Below are positions 8,402-17,522 of a stretch of DNA of 64,000 bases, piece after piece. The notes under the pieces were generated by a model. The model did no database searches. It worked only from the letters and a program-made list of their open reading frames with translations, and had not been told where the DNA came from. Made by a program: the position numbers and the translations under genes. The stretch is taken from contig NZ_JAAOYM010000001.1 of NCBI RefSeq assembly GCF_011761185.1, forward strand, positions 4,712,001-4,776,000. The letters run 5' to 3'. Positions within the stretch are counted from its first letter, which is position 1. Every line of letters begins with the position of its first letter. The DNA comes from Saccharomonospora amisosensis (GTDB lineage Bacteria > Actinomycetota > Actinomycetes > Mycobacteriales > Pseudonocardiaceae).

Positions 8402-9346
8402 GTGACCGAGTTGGACCTCGTGCTGGCGCGCAAGGAGGCGGTAGCCGATGGCGTGGTGCGCCTGACGCTGCGTGATCCCCAGGATGGCGCGCTGCCGGAG
8501 TGGGAGCCGGGCGCCCACGTCGACCTGCTGCTGGACGAGGGTCTGGAACGGCAGTACTCGCTGTGCGGGGACCCGGCGGAACGCCGCGAGCTGGCCGTGG
8601 CCGTGCTGCGGGAGCCGAACGGCAGAGGTGGGTCCGTCTACGTGCACGATCGCCTCGCCGAGGGCGACCCCGTGCGGGTACGCGGGCCGCGAAACAACTT
8701 CGCGCTGGTGGACTCACCCAGGTACCTGTTCGTGGCAGGCGGCGTCGGGATCACTCCCATCCTGCCGATGGTGGCCGCCGCGAACGCCCGCGGGGCCGAC
8801 TGGCGGCTCGTCTACGGCGGCAGGACTCGCGCTTCCATGGCCTTCGCCGATGCGCTCGTGGACGCCTACGGCGAGCGGGTGGAACTGCGCCCGCAGGACG
8901 AGACCGGGTTGTTGCCCCTGAACAGCCTGCTTGCGACCCCGGAACCGGACACGGCGGTGTACTGCTGTGGACCCGAACCGTTGCTCGCCGAGGTGGAGCG
9001 GCTCTGCGCGGCGTGGCCACCGGGGGCTCTGCACGTCGAGCGATTCTCACCGAAGGAGGGTGCGGACGCCGGGCCGAGGGAGGCCTTCGAGGTCGAACTC
9101 GCCCGCTCCGGCGTGACGTTGCTCGTGCCGCCGGAAAAGTCGATCCTTGAAGTGGTCGAGGACGCCGGCATCCCGGTGCTTTCCTCATGCCAGGAGGGCA
9201 CGTGCGGAACGTGTGAGACCGAGGTACGCGAAGGTGTCGCCGACCACCGCGACTCGTTGCTGACCGACGAGGAACGCGAGGCTGGAGAGACGATGATGAT
9301 CTGCGTGTCGCGCTCGTGCGGGCCGCGGCTGGTACTGGAGCTGTAG
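8402..9346 (+). CDS. Ferredoxin reductase component of Rieske monooxygenase (VanB-type)
   Basis: A 314-residue class IA reductase. It has an N-terminal flavin-binding beta-barrel (RQYSL-like motif in LERQYSLCG), an NAD-binding domain (VAGGVGITPILPM; CCGPEPLL) and a C-terminal plant-type [2Fe-2S] ferredoxin with SCQEGTCGTCE. It passes electrons from NAD(P)H to the Rieske oxygenase upstream. The GTG start at 8402 sits behind GGAGG; a GTG 12 nt earlier has no ribosome binding site. It ends 8 nt before the regulator. Confidence 0.92.
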   Translation: MTELDLVLARKEAVADGVVRLTLRDPQDGALPEWEPGAHVDLLLDEGLERQYSLCGDPAERRELAVAVLREPNGRGGSVYVHDRLAEGDPVRVRGPRNNFALVDSPRYLFVAGGVGITPILPMVAAANARGADWRLVYGGRTRASMAFADALVDAYGERVELRPQDETGLLPLNSLLATPEPDTAVYCCGPEPLLAEVERLCAAWPPGALHVERFSPKEGADAGPREAFEVELARSGVTLLVPPEKSILEVVEDAGIPVLSSCQEGTCGTCETEVREGVADHRDSLLTDEEREAGETMMICVSRSCGPRLVLEL

Positions 9347-9354
9347 GAGCAGGG

Positions 9355-10122
9355 GTGGGCAACGCGGCTGGGCCGGACACCCGGTCGGTGACGGCGAAGG
9401 TACTCGCGATGCTCGAGGCTTTTACCCCGGCCACGCCCGACCTGTCGTTGAGCGAGTTGGCGAGGCGGGCCGGTGTGTCGTTGCCGACGGCACACCGGCG
9501 CGCTGCCGAACTGGTCAGGTGGGGCGCCCTGGAACGAGGCGCCGACGGGCGCTACCGCATCGGACTGCGGCTGTGGGAGGTCGCCTCGCTGGCGCCGCGT
9601 GGTCTGGCGTTGCGCGACGTGGCGATGCCGTTTCTGGAGGACCTTTACGAGGTCACCCACGAGAACGTCCAGCTCGCGGTCCGCGAGGGGCTGGAGCTGG
9701 TGTTCGTGGAGCGCATCGCGGGCAGGTACGCGGTGCCTGTGCTGACCCGGGTGGGTGGGCGGTTCGCGCTGCATGCCACGGGCGTGGGGCTTGTACTGCT
9801 CGCGCACGCCCCCGCCGAGCTCCAACAGCAGGCGTTGAGCTCGCCATTGCACGCCTACACCCCAAAGACGATCACCGATCCGGACCGCCTTCGCGAGGTG
9901 CTCGCGGCCGTGAGGCGGGGCGGTTACGCCGTCAGTGACGGCCAGGTGACGCTCGACGCGCTCTCCGTCGCCGCTCCGATCCGCGGCAGGAACGACGAGG
10001 TGGTGGCCGCCGTGTCCCTGGTCGTGCGGGCCGACACCGCCGAACCGATGAACCTCGTCCCCCTCGTGCAGGCCGCGGGCAGAGGAATCTCCCGCATGCT
10101 CCAACCACGTTTCGCGGGCTAA
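9355..10122 (+). CDS. IclR-family transcriptional regulator
   Basis: About 255 residues. The N-terminal winged helix-turn-helix (LSLSELARRAGVSLPTAHRRAAEL) is followed by an IclR effector-binding domain (ENVQLAVREG, YAVPVLTRVGGRFALHATGVG). The start is the GTG at 9355 behind GGAGCAGG, immediately after the reductase stop, so it is co-transcribed with the oxygenase genes and probably regulates them in response to the aromatic substrate. The TAA stop lies inside the first copy of a short palindromic repeat. Confidence 0.9.
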   Translation: MGNAAGPDTRSVTAKVLAMLEAFTPATPDLSLSELARRAGVSLPTAHRRAAELVRWGALERGADGRYRIGLRLWEVASLAPRGLALRDVAMPFLEDLYEVTHENVQLAVREGLELVFVERIAGRYAVPVLTRVGGRFALHATGVGLVLLAHAPAELQQQALSSPLHAYTPKTITDPDRLREVLAAVRRGGYAVSDGQVTLDALSVAAPIRGRNDEVVAAVSLVVRADTAEPMNLVPLVQAAGRGISRMLQPRFAG

Positions 10123-10213
10123 CCGCGGTCAAGGCACCACTCCACACCACGTTTAGCGGGCTAACCGCGGTCGGTAGAGCACCCCGCCGCGCGTTTAGCG
10201 GGCTAACCGCGGG
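10108..10213. repeat. Three tandem palindromic repeats (TTTAGCGGGCTAACCGCGG type)
   Basis: Three copies lie at 10108-10130, 10150-10172 and 10192-10213. Copies 2 and 3 share TTTAGCGGGCTAACCGCGG; copy 1 has C for A at the fourth base. Each contains the palindromic core TTAGC-GG-GCTAA. The spacing is 42 nt, and the intervening sequences differ. Copy 1 supplies the TAA stop of the IclR gene. A related element occurs at 13409. Confidence 0.85.
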
Positions 10214-10243
10214 GGCAAGCGGCGGGGTGGAAGGGAGTGACCC

Positions 10244-10486
10244 ATGGCTGAGCAAGACATCATCGCCCACATCGACGAGTTGATCGCAGAGGAGCACCAA
10301 CTGCGGTCTCGCGCGACGGGTACCGGATTGGGTGACCACGACCGCAAGCGGTTGCGTGAGGTGGAGCAGCGGCTCGACCAGTGTTGGGATCTGTTGCGAC
10401 AGCGGCGCGCACGGGCCGAGTTCGGTGATAACCCCGACCAGGCACACGAGCGCCCTGTCAGCGAGGTCGAGTCCTACCAGCAATAG
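10244..10486 (+). CDS. DUF2630 family protein
   Basis: An 80-residue, highly charged helical protein (DELIAEEHQLRSRA; REVEQRLDQCWDLLRQRRARAE) matching the actinobacterial DUF2630 family of unknown function. The ribosome binding site GGAAGGGAG precedes the ATG by a few bases. It stands alone between the palindromic repeats and ctaD. Confidence 0.85.
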   Translation: MAEQDIIAHIDELIAEEHQLRSRATGTGLGDHDRKRLREVEQRLDQCWDLLRQRRARAEFGDNPDQAHERPVSEVESYQQ

Positions 10487-10556
10487 CCGCGAGGTGGGAC
10501 GCCCATTCGACAGGATGCGACCACCAAGCAGCGGGTCTAACGTTATTGCCGACCCC

Positions 10557-10584
10557 CTCGAGCGGCCCGTTCAAGCCGCTCGAG
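10557..10584. terminator. Stem-loop between DUF2630 gene and ctaD
   Basis: CTCGAGCGGC and GCCGCTCGAG form a perfect 10-bp stem with an 8-nt loop, 70 nt after the DUF2630 stop and 32 nt before ctaD. It may terminate the first transcript or act in the ctaD leader. No clear U-tract follows. Confidence 0.55.
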
Positions 10585-10615
10585 GACGCACCCTGCGCAG
10601 GCGAAAGGTGCATCC

Positions 10616-12379
10616 GTGGATACTCAGATCGGTCTTCGTCCGACCAGAATCCAGCAACCGGCACCCACGCCGGGTAAGCGCGGCCAAGGCCTTCTGAACC
10701 TGCTGCGCACCACCGATCACAAATTGATCGGAAAGCTCTATCTCGTCACGTCGATCGTCTTCTTCATGATCGGCGGCGTGATGGCGCTGCTCATCCGTGC
10801 CGAACTCGGCCAGCCCGGGCTGCACTTCCTGTCGCAGGAGCAGTACAACCAACTGTTCACCATTCACGGCACGATCATGCTGCTGCTGTACGCGACACCG
10901 GTCCTGTTCGCCTTCGCCAATCTGGTGTTGCCGATCCAGATCGGCTCGCCCGACGTCGCGTTCCCCCGGCTGAACGCCTTCTCGTACTGGTTGTTCCTGT
11001 TCGGCGGGCTGATGGTGCTCAGTTCGCTGCTCACGCCCGGCGGAGCCGCCGACTTCGGCTGGACGGCATACGCACCGCTGTCGACGACGACGTTCTCGCC
11101 AGGCATCGGCGGCAACATGTGGATCATGGGTCTGGCCGTCGGCGGTCTCGGCACGATCCTCGGCGCGGTCAACATGGTCACGACGGTTGTCTGCCTGCGC
11201 TGTCCCGGCATGACAATGTGGCGGATGCCGATCTTCACCTGGAACATCCTGTTCACCAGCGTGCTGATCCTGGCGGTGTTCCCCGTCCTCACCGCCGCGT
11301 TGCTCGGCCTCGCCGCCGACCGGATCATCGGCGCGCACGTGTTCGATCCGGCCAACGGTGGGGCCATTTTGTGGCAGCACCTGTTCTGGTTCTTCGGTCA
11401 CCCAGAGGTCTATGTCGTCGCGTTGCCGTTCTTCGGGATCATCACCGAGATCGTCCCGGTGTTCGCCCGCAAACCGTTGTTCGGCTACCGGCTCATGGTG
11501 TTCGCGACCATGGGGATCACGGCGCTGTCGCTGGCGGTGTGGGCGCACCACATGTACGCCACCGGCGCGGTGTTGCTGCCGTTCTTCGCGTTCCTGACCT
11601 TCATGATCGCCGTGCCCACCGGCATCAAGTTCTTCAACTGGATCGGCACGATGTGGAAGGGTCAGCTGACCTTCGAAACACCGATGCTGTGGGCCATCGG
11701 GTTCATGGTGACGTTCCTGCTCGGCGGCCTCACCGGAGTCATCCTCGCGGCTCCCCCACTGGACTGGCACATCACCGACACCTATTTCGTGGTGGCGCAC
11801 TTCCACTACGTGCTGTTCGGGACCATCGTGTTCGCCACGTTCGCGGGAATCTACTTCTGGTTCCCGAAGTTCACCGGCCGGATGCTCGACGAGTCGCTCG
11901 GCAAGCTGCACTTCTGGCTCACCTTCATCGGATTTCACACCACGTTCCTCGTGCAGCACTGGCTGGGCAACGAAGGGATGCCGCGGCGCTACGCCGACTA
12001 CCTGCCCTCCGACGGGTTCACGACCCTGAACATGATTTCGACGGTCGGGGCTTTCATACTCGGTCTTTCGATGTTGCCGTTCCTGTGGAACGTGGTGCGC
12101 AGCTACCGCTTCGGCGACCCGGTCGAGGTGGACGACCCATGGGGCTACGGCAACTCGCTGGAGTGGGCCACCAGCTCCCCTCCGCCGAGGCACAACTTCA
12201 CCGAACTGCCGAAGATCCGCTCCGAGCGGCCCGCGTTCGAGTTGCACTACCCGCACATGGTCGAGCGCATGTACCGGGAAGGCCACATCACCTTCACCGG
12301 CAAGACCATGCCGATCGACGAGGAACCGCAGCCGCCGGAGGTCAAGGCTTCGGACGCCACCAAGGGCGGACGGGGTTAG
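10616..12379 (+). CDS. ctaD: Cytochrome c oxidase subunit I
   Basis: A 587-residue, twelve-helix haem-copper oxidase subunit that reduces oxygen and pumps protons. His84 (TIHGTIM) and His397 fit the low-spin haem a ligands and His395 (HFHYV) the haem a3 ligand. His262 with Tyr266 (GHPEVY) and His311/His312 (AHHMYA) form the CuB site. The GTG start follows GCGAAAGGTG. The gene stands alone: subunits II and III are not nearby, as is usual for actinobacterial ctaD. Convergent with the ZIP transporter. Confidence 0.96.
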   Translation: MDTQIGLRPTRIQQPAPTPGKRGQGLLNLLRTTDHKLIGKLYLVTSIVFFMIGGVMALLIRAELGQPGLHFLSQEQYNQLFTIHGTIMLLLYATPVLFAFANLVLPIQIGSPDVAFPRLNAFSYWLFLFGGLMVLSSLLTPGGAADFGWTAYAPLSTTTFSPGIGGNMWIMGLAVGGLGTILGAVNMVTTVVCLRCPGMTMWRMPIFTWNILFTSVLILAVFPVLTAALLGLAADRIIGAHVFDPANGGAILWQHLFWFFGHPEVYVVALPFFGIITEIVPVFARKPLFGYRLMVFATMGITALSLAVWAHHMYATGAVLLPFFAFLTFMIAVPTGIKFFNWIGTMWKGQLTFETPMLWAIGFMVTFLLGGLTGVILAAPPLDWHITDTYFVVAHFHYVLFGTIVFATFAGIYFWFPKFTGRMLDESLGKLHFWLTFIGFHTTFLVQHWLGNEGMPRRYADYLPSDGFTTLNMISTVGAFILGLSMLPFLWNVVRSYRFGDPVEVDDPWGYGNSLEWATSSPPPRHNFTELPKIRSERPAFELHYPHMVERMYREGHITFTGKTMPIDEEPQPPEVKASDATKGGRG

Positions 12380-12385
12380 GTGATC

Positions 12386-12433
12386 CCTGCTCTACCTGAT
12401 CACGTCGCCACAAGGGCGATCAGGTAGAGCAGG
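12386..12433. terminator. Bidirectional terminator, ctaD / ZIP transporter
   Basis: A perfect 16-bp inverted repeat (CCTGCTCTACCTGATC / GATCAGGTAGAGCAGG) with a 16-nt loop starts 6 nt after the ctaD stop. Its right arm is coding sequence for the last residues of the convergent ZIP transporter (LLYLIA). It can fold from either strand. Confidence 0.8.
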
Positions 12434-13137
12434 CCCAGCCCGGCGAAGAAGCTCACGGTGTGGCTCACCTTCTCGACGGGGCTCTCCTGGACCGTGACCC
12501 TCGGCAGCAGGTCCGCGGCGGCGATGTAGATGAAGTTGCCCGCCGCGAACGGCACCAGGAACGACACGTCGATGCTGCCCGCGAGGCCGTAGGCGATCAC
12601 TCCACCCACGAGGAACGTCAACGCCGACAACCCGTTGTAACTCAGTGCCTGCCGCTTGCTCCATCCGCTGTGCACGAGGATGCCGAAGTCACCGAGTTCC
12701 TGCGGCACCTCGTGTGCCGCCGCCACCAGCCAGGTGACGATACCCAGTTCGATGTCGAGGATGAACGCGCTGCCGACCGCGAGGCCGCCGATGAGGTTGT
12801 GCAGACCGTCCGCGAGCAGGATCAGGTAGCCAACGTGCCCGTGCTCGCTCACCGGCCGGTGACAGTGATGCCAGTGCAGGTACTGCTCAAGCACGAAGAA
12901 GGTCACGATGCCCAGTGCCAGCCACCCGTAGACGGTCAGCTCGTTGCCGAGGGCGGCCACCGACTCCCGCAGCATGTGGAACAGCGCCCCACCCAGCAAC
13001 GAGCCCGCCGCGAGCGCGACCAGCGGTAGCACCAGCCGGTTGAACGTTTTCGGGGGAAGCAGGAGGGTCAGGCTTCCGGTGAGCGCGATGGCACTCATCA
13101 GCAAGCCGGAGACGATGATCCAGGCGAGTGTCGACAC
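12400..13137 (-). CDS. ZIP-family divalent metal transporter
   Basis: A 245-residue polytopic membrane protein with eight predicted helices. The central helices hold the metal-site motifs HNLIGGLAVGSAF and HEVPQELGDF, characteristic of ZIP transporters that import zinc or related metals. A His-rich cytosolic stretch (HWHHCHRPVSEHGH) sits between helices 3 and 4, as in many ZIPs. The start is GTG with AGGTGAAAG upstream. It is monocistronic; I see no metalloregulator site. Confidence 0.9.
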   Translation of the reverse strand: MSTLAWIIVSGLLMSAIALTGSLTLLLPPKTFNRLVLPLVALAAGSLLGGALFHMLRESVAALGNELTVYGWLALGIVTFFVLEQYLHWHHCHRPVSEHGHVGYLILLADGLHNLIGGLAVGSAFILDIELGIVTWLVAAAHEVPQELGDFGILVHSGWSKRQALSYNGLSALTFLVGGVIAYGLAGSIDVSFLVPFAAGNFIYIAAADLLPRVTVQESPVEKVSHTVSFFAGLGLLYLIALVAT

Positions 13138-13289
13138 GGTGTCGCTTTCACCTGCCGCGGGTCGCCACAGCGCGATCCATTCCGGGCCCCCTCCTACGGC
13201 CGAAGATCACTCCAAGTGCAGCAGGGCCGGAGGAGATGGGCAATCCGAGCCGTTGCCCGACCCGGTGGTGTGCGTGCCAGACTCGCTTC

Positions 13290-13802
13290 ATGGGTGAGCG
13301 CGATCGCGACGAAGCAGGCCGTGCCCGCAACGCGCGACCACGGGACGGCCTTGGCAGGCCGTTGCCCTACGGCGCCGAGGGCGTCGAGCGGCAGCCGGAG
13401 GGCGTGGCACGTTTAGCGGGCGAAACGTTGCGGGAGGGGCAGCGGTTGCTGGATGCGGGGATGCCGTTTCACGCACACGAGGTGTTCGAAGACGCATGGA
13501 AGTCCGGCCCGGAATCCGAGCGTGACCTGTGGCGGGGGCTTGCCCAACTCGCGGTAGGAGTCACCCACGCCGCGCGGGGAAATCCGGCGGGCGCGGCCTC
13601 GCTGTTGCGGCGAGGCGCGGACGGCATCGCACACTACGCCGAGTCGCCTCCGCACGGCATCGACATCGCCGGGTTGTGCGACTGGGCCCGCGCCACGGCC
13701 GACAGCATGCCGACCCGTACCCAACCGCCGGAAGCCGCCTCGATCGCACCTCGCCTGCTGGGTGCCCGGTCGGAGACCGACGCGGGGTCGCGGCGGCCCT
13801 AA
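13290..13802 (+). CDS. DUF309 family protein
   Basis: A 170-residue protein with the DUF309 core: FHAHEVFEDAWK, LWRGLAQLAVGVTHAARGN and a helical tail. Family members are small alpha-helical proteins, and the function is not established. The ATG at 13290 is preferred because upstream in-frame sequence lacks family similarity. The 3' end overlaps the convergent gene by 4 nt. Confidence 0.82.
   Translation: MGERDRDEAGRARNARPRDGLGRPLPYGAEGVERQPEGVARLAGETLREGQRLLDAGMPFHAHEVFEDAWKSGPESERDLWRGLAQLAVGVTHAARGNPAGAASLLRRGADGIAHYAESPPHGIDIAGLCDWARATADSMPTRTQPPEAASIAPRLLGARSETDAGSRRP
13409..13428. repeat. Variant of the palindromic repeat inside the DUF309 gene
   Basis: ACGTTT-AGCGGGCG-AAACGT is a perfect 6-bp inverted repeat sharing CGTTTAGCGGGC with the tandem copies near 10.1 kb. 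Here it lies inside coding sequence in the N-terminal third of the DUF309 protein. Confidence 0.6.
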
Positions 13803-14689
13803 CCGAAGCGGCGTTCGAGGTCGTGCACCTCGGGCAGCCCGATGAGGTCGGTGAACTCCTCGAACGACGGCAGCCCCGGTAGCGCGGAGGCGGGCGTTCC
13901 GTCAGTCCGCAACACCTCCAGCAGGGCACGCATCCCCGCCGTCGCCGCGAGCAGTGTGCCGATGGGGAACAGCACCAGCGAGAACCCCAGTTCGGTGATG
14001 CGCCCGGCCGGGATGGCTGGCGTGCGGCCACCCTCGGCCCAGTTGAACACCAGCGGCGCCACCCCGGACAACTCGGAAGCGATCCGCTCGATCGCTTCCT
14101 CGCTGGTGGGTGCCTCCACGAACAGCACGTCGGCACCCGCGTCGGCATAGGCTCGCCCACGGTCGACGGCGTCGTCGAGTCCGTGCACCGCGGCGGCGTC
14201 GGTTCTGGCGATGATCACGAAATCGGGGTCGTGCCGGGCGGCGACCGCCGCCCGCAGCTTGCCGACCATCTCCTCCTTCGAGATCACCGCCTTGCCGCTC
14301 ATGTGCCCACACTTCTTGGGCATCACCTGGTCCTCCAGGTGGATAGCCGAAACTCCGGCCTGCTCGTAGGACCGCACCGTGCGCACCACGTTGATCGCGT
14401 TGCCGAACCCGGTATCGGCATCGGCGATCACCGGAACGTCCACGGCGGACACGATGCGCGCGGCGTTGTCGATCATCTCGGCCGAGGAGAGCAGCCCGAC
14501 GTCCGGCCGACCGATCAGCGACGCCGTGGTGCCGAACCCGGTCATGTAGACGGCGTCGAAGCCCGCCTGCTCCACCAACCGCGCGGAGAGCGCGTCGTAG
14601 GCCCCGGGCGCGACAAGCGGTCGCTTCGCCGCCAGCAACTCGCGCAGGCGCGCCCTCGGCTGGTTCCGGTCACCGAGCAGATTTCCCAC
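13799..14689 (-). CDS. Isocitrate lyase/PEP mutase superfamily enzyme
   Basis: About 296 residues with the TIM-barrel signature of the family: the nucleophile/acid motif KKCGH preceded by HLEDQ, the metal-binding DADTGFGN, and an N-terminal APGAYDALSARLVEQAGFDAVYMTG. Members cleave or form C-C or P-C bonds of short oxo-acids (2-methylisocitrate lyase, oxaloacetate decarboxylase, carboxyphosphonoenolpyruvate mutase). KKCGH suggests a lyase, not a phosphonate mutase. The GTG start follows GGAGG. It is divergent from a GntR/FCD regulator and the hyu operon, so it may act in the same pathway. Confidence 0.85.
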   Translation of the reverse strand: MGNLLGDRNQPRARLRELLAAKRPLVAPGAYDALSARLVEQAGFDAVYMTGFGTTASLIGRPDVGLLSSAEMIDNAARIVSAVDVPVIADADTGFGNAINVVRTVRSYEQAGVSAIHLEDQVMPKKCGHMSGKAVISKEEMVGKLRAAVAARHDPDFVIIARTDAAAVHGLDDAVDRGRAYADAGADVLFVEAPTSEEAIERIASELSGVAPLVFNWAEGGRTPAIPAGRITELGFSLVLFPIGTLLAATAGMRALLEVLRTDGTPASALPGLPSFEEFTDLIGLPEVHDLERRFG

Positions 14690-14793
14690 CGCACAACCTC
14701 CATGCATACAGACATCAGGAATTTACGCCGTATCGATTGCGTATGGAACGCCTTCGGGCATATGTTGCACACAATCCACACGAGAGGTGATGT

Positions 14794-15459
14794 GTGACAC
14801 AAGCAGCGACCACCTCGGGACGGGCCGTGGACGCCCTGCGGGAACTCATCCTCAAAGGCGAGTTCCGCGCCGGTTCCCGACTTGGCGAGGTAGAACTGGC
14901 GGCCCGGCTCGGCGTAAGCCGCACCCCGGTGCGCGAGGCGCTGAGCAGGCTGGCCGCCGAAGGACTCGTGGAACTGGTGCCCAACAGGGGCGCACGCGTC
15001 AGCAGTTGGACCGTCGCGGAGCTGGAGGGCGTCTTCGACCTCCGCACCTCGCTCGAGCCCCGGCTCACCGCGTTGGCCGCCAAGAAGGCCAGCGACACCG
15101 ACGTCGACGACCTCGCGGAACTCGCAACGGCGATGGTCGAGATCGGCAGCCCGGGACCGCGACAGGACCTGGACACCCTGGTACCGCTCAACCGGGAGTT
15201 TCACCAACGGCTGGCGACTCTGGCCAACCATCCCGCGTTGGCGAGCGCACTCGCCAACGCGGTGCACGTGCCGATCGTGTTGCGCAACTTCCACACCTAC
15301 GACGACGCGTCGCTACGCCGCAGCCTCGCCCACCACGTCGAGATAGTCGACGCCGTCAGGGCGGGCGACCCGGAGTGGGCACAGGCCGTCATGACAGCCC
15401 ATATCCGCAACGCCCGGGCCGTGATGGTCCGTGCCGCCATGGAGCAGGAGAGGACATGA
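14794..15459 (+). CDS. GntR/FadR-subfamily (FCD) transcriptional regulator
   Basis: A 221-residue regulator with an N-terminal winged helix (LGEVELAARLGVSRTPVREALSRLAAEGLV) and a C-terminal all-helical FCD ligand domain with metal-binding Asp/His residues (LNREFHQ, HHVEIVDAV, AHIRNA). GTG start behind GAGAGGTGAT. It overlaps hyuA (ATGA) and is therefore the first gene of the hydantoinase operon. The 104-bp divergent gap toward the lyase gene contains AT-rich palindromic sequence and probably its operator. Confidence 0.9.
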   Translation: MTQAATTSGRAVDALRELILKGEFRAGSRLGEVELAARLGVSRTPVREALSRLAAEGLVELVPNRGARVSSWTVAELEGVFDLRTSLEPRLTALAAKKASDTDVDDLAELATAMVEIGSPGPRQDLDTLVPLNREFHQRLATLANHPALASALANAVHVPIVLRNFHTYDDASLRRSLAHHVEIVDAVRAGDPEWAQAVMTAHIRNARAVMVRAAMEQERT

Positions 15460-17519
15460 GTTATCGCCTCGGTGTCGACGTCGGCGGCACCTTCACCGAC
15501 GTTTTGCTCGTCGACGAGACCAGCGGCGCCACCTGGCGCGCGAAAACCCCTTCGACGCCGTCCGACCAGTCCGTCGGTGTGCTCAACGGGATCGGCAAGG
15601 TTTGCGCCGAGGCAGGGATCGCGCTCGGGCAGGTGGCGCAGGTGCTGCACGGCACCACCGTCGCCACCAACGCGATCCTCGAGGGCAAGGGCGCCAGGGT
15701 GGGCCTTGTCACCACCAACGGCTTCAGGCAGGTGCTGCAGATCGCCAGGTCCTACGTGCCGGGAGGACTGGCAGGCTGGATCATCTGGCCGAAGCCGGAA
15801 CCGCTGGCGGCGCTGGAGAGCACCGTCGAGATCGAGGAACGCCTCGCCAGCGACGGCACGGTGATACGGCCGCTCGACGACAACGGCGTCCGCGCCAAGC
15901 TGCGGGCACTGCGGGGACGGCAGATCCAGGCACTCGCCGTCTCACTCATCAACTCCTTCGCCAACCCCGCACACGAGCGTCGGGTCGCCGAGCTCGCGGC
16001 GCAGGAGCTACCGGGCGTACCGGTGTCGCTTTCCTCCGACGTGCTGCCGGAGTTGCGCGAGTACGAGCGCACGGTCACGACCGTGGCCAACGGCTACGTC
16101 CAGCCTCAGGTCAAGAAATATGTCGACACGCTGGCGGGCAAGCTCGGCGAGGGCGGCGTCGCGGGCCAGCTGGCGATCCTGCGAAGCGACGGCGGGCTGT
16201 CCACGGCCGAGGCGGCCACGGCCGCGCCGGTGACCATGCTGCTGTCCGGCCCCGCCGGTGGCGTCACCGGCGCCGTGTGGGTAGCGCGGCAGTGCGGCTA
16301 CCGCGACCTCATAACCTTCGACATGGGCGGCACGTCCACCGACGTGGCACTCGTGCAGGACCTCAGCCCCCGCATCGGACGCGAGACCAAGGTCGGCGAC
16401 CTCACCGTTCGAGCGTCCAGTGTGGACGTTCGGACGGTTGGCGCGGGCGGCGGGTCGATCGCCCACGTGCCCGAACTCACCAAGGCACTGCGGGTCGGCC
16501 CGCAGTCGGCCGGGGCCGACCCCGGTCCAGCCGCCTACGGCAAGGGCGGAACGGAGCCGACCGTGACCGACGCCAACGTGGTGCTCGGTTACCTACCGCC
16601 CGCGCTCGCGGGCGGGGAGATCACACTGGACGTCGAGGCGGCACGGGCCGCGGTCGGCAAGGTCGCGGAGGCGATGGGGCTGCCGAGCACGGAGGCCGCC
16701 GCGGCGGGCATCGTGGACATCGTCAACGAGAACATGCTCGGCGGGCTGCGGCTGGTGTCGGTGCAGCAAGGGTTCGACCCGCGCGACTTCGCGCTGGTCG
16801 CGTTCGGTGGCGCCGGCCCGTTGCACGCCAACGCGCTCGGCAAGCTCACCGGAGCCTGGCCGGTGATCGTGCCCCCGTCTCCCGGCGTGTTGTGCGCGCT
16901 TGGCGACGCGACCACCGGCCTGCGCGACGTGGCCGCGAGAACGGTGCTGCGCCGCTTCGCCGACCTTACCGGCTCGGAACTGGCCACGATCCTGGGCGAG
17001 TTGGGCGACGAGGCCGGGCAGCGCCTTCGCGAACAGGGCATCGACCGTGCCGACCAGACCATCGCCTTCGAGGTGGACGTGCGCTACCACGGGCAGGGCT
17101 TCGAGATCCCGGTGGAACTCGACCCGGCCTGGCTCGACGATCCGGACACCGCGCTACGGACGTTGGCCCAGCGTTTCGACGCAGAGCACGACCGGCTGTT
17201 CTCGTTCCTGCTTTCGGTCGATCACGAGCTGGTCAACGCGCGGGCGACCGTCACGGGGCCACGCCCGTCGGTCGCGCCGGTACAGCTTCGGCAAACAACC
17301 GGCGACCCCTCGGGTGCGGTCATCGACACCCATCCCATCCACGTGACCGGAGAGCGGGTGGACGCGACCGTCTACGACCGGAGCAAGCTGCGCGCGGGCG
17401 ATGTCGTCACCGGACCCGCGATCGTCACCGAGATGGATTCCACAACACTCGTGCTGCCCGGACACGCCGCCACGGTGCACCCCTCCGGCAGCCTGCTGAT
17501 CAACCCGGTGGAGGCCTGA
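15456..17519 (+). CDS. hyuA: N-methylhydantoinase A / 5-oxoprolinase-type subunit (HyuA)
   Basis: A 687-residue ATP-dependent amidohydrolase subunit. The actin-like ATPase phosphate loop VDVGGTFTDVLLVD lies at the N-terminus; HGTTVATNAILE, FDMGGTSTDVAL and GAGGGSIAHV follow, all hallmarks of HyuA/oxoprolinase. With HyuB it opens cyclic amides (hydantoins, N-methylhydantoin, 5-oxoproline) at the cost of ATP. The ATG at 15456 overlaps the regulator stop and follows AGGAGAGGAC; longer in-frame extensions upstream run over the regulator and are rejected. Confidence 0.93.
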   Translation: MSYRLGVDVGGTFTDVLLVDETSGATWRAKTPSTPSDQSVGVLNGIGKVCAEAGIALGQVAQVLHGTTVATNAILEGKGARVGLVTTNGFRQVLQIARSYVPGGLAGWIIWPKPEPLAALESTVEIEERLASDGTVIRPLDDNGVRAKLRALRGRQIQALAVSLINSFANPAHERRVAELAAQELPGVPVSLSSDVLPELREYERTVTTVANGYVQPQVKKYVDTLAGKLGEGGVAGQLAILRSDGGLSTAEAATAAPVTMLLSGPAGGVTGAVWVARQCGYRDLITFDMGGTSTDVALVQDLSPRIGRETKVGDLTVRASSVDVRTVGAGGGSIAHVPELTKALRVGPQSAGADPGPAAYGKGGTEPTVTDANVVLGYLPPALAGGEITLDVEAARAAVGKVAEAMGLPSTEAAAAGIVDIVNENMLGGLRLVSVQQGFDPRDFALVAFGGAGPLHANALGKLTGAWPVIVPPSPGVLCALGDATTGLRDVAARTVLRRFADLTGSELATILGELGDEAGQRLREQGIDRADQTIAFEVDVRYHGQGFEIPVELDPAWLDDPDTALRTLAQRFDAEHDRLFSFLLSVDHELVNARATVTGPRPSVAPVQLRQTTGDPSGAVIDTHPIHVTGERVDATVYDRSKLRAGDVVTGPAIVTEMDSTTLVLPGHAATVHPSGSLLINPVEA

Positions 17520-17522
17520 GCC

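Noticed and set aside
10108-10213. Transcription terminator made of the three repeats
   Set aside because: Each stem is only 5 bp and there is no U-tract. Better described as a repeat family.
10571-12286. 571-codon minus-strand frame across ctaD
   Set aside because: Antisense shadow; ctaD has all haem and copper ligands in the plus frame.
13799-14689. Phosphoenolpyruvate mutase starting a phosphonate pathway
   Set aside because: KKCGH is typical of the lyase branch, and no phosphonopyruvate decarboxylase or other phosphonate gene is nearby.
14787-15455. N-terminal extension of hyuA
   Set aside because: The extra 223 codons lie over the GntR gene in another frame and have low-complexity composition. 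The ATG at 15456 has a ribosome binding site and begins the conserved phosphate loop.
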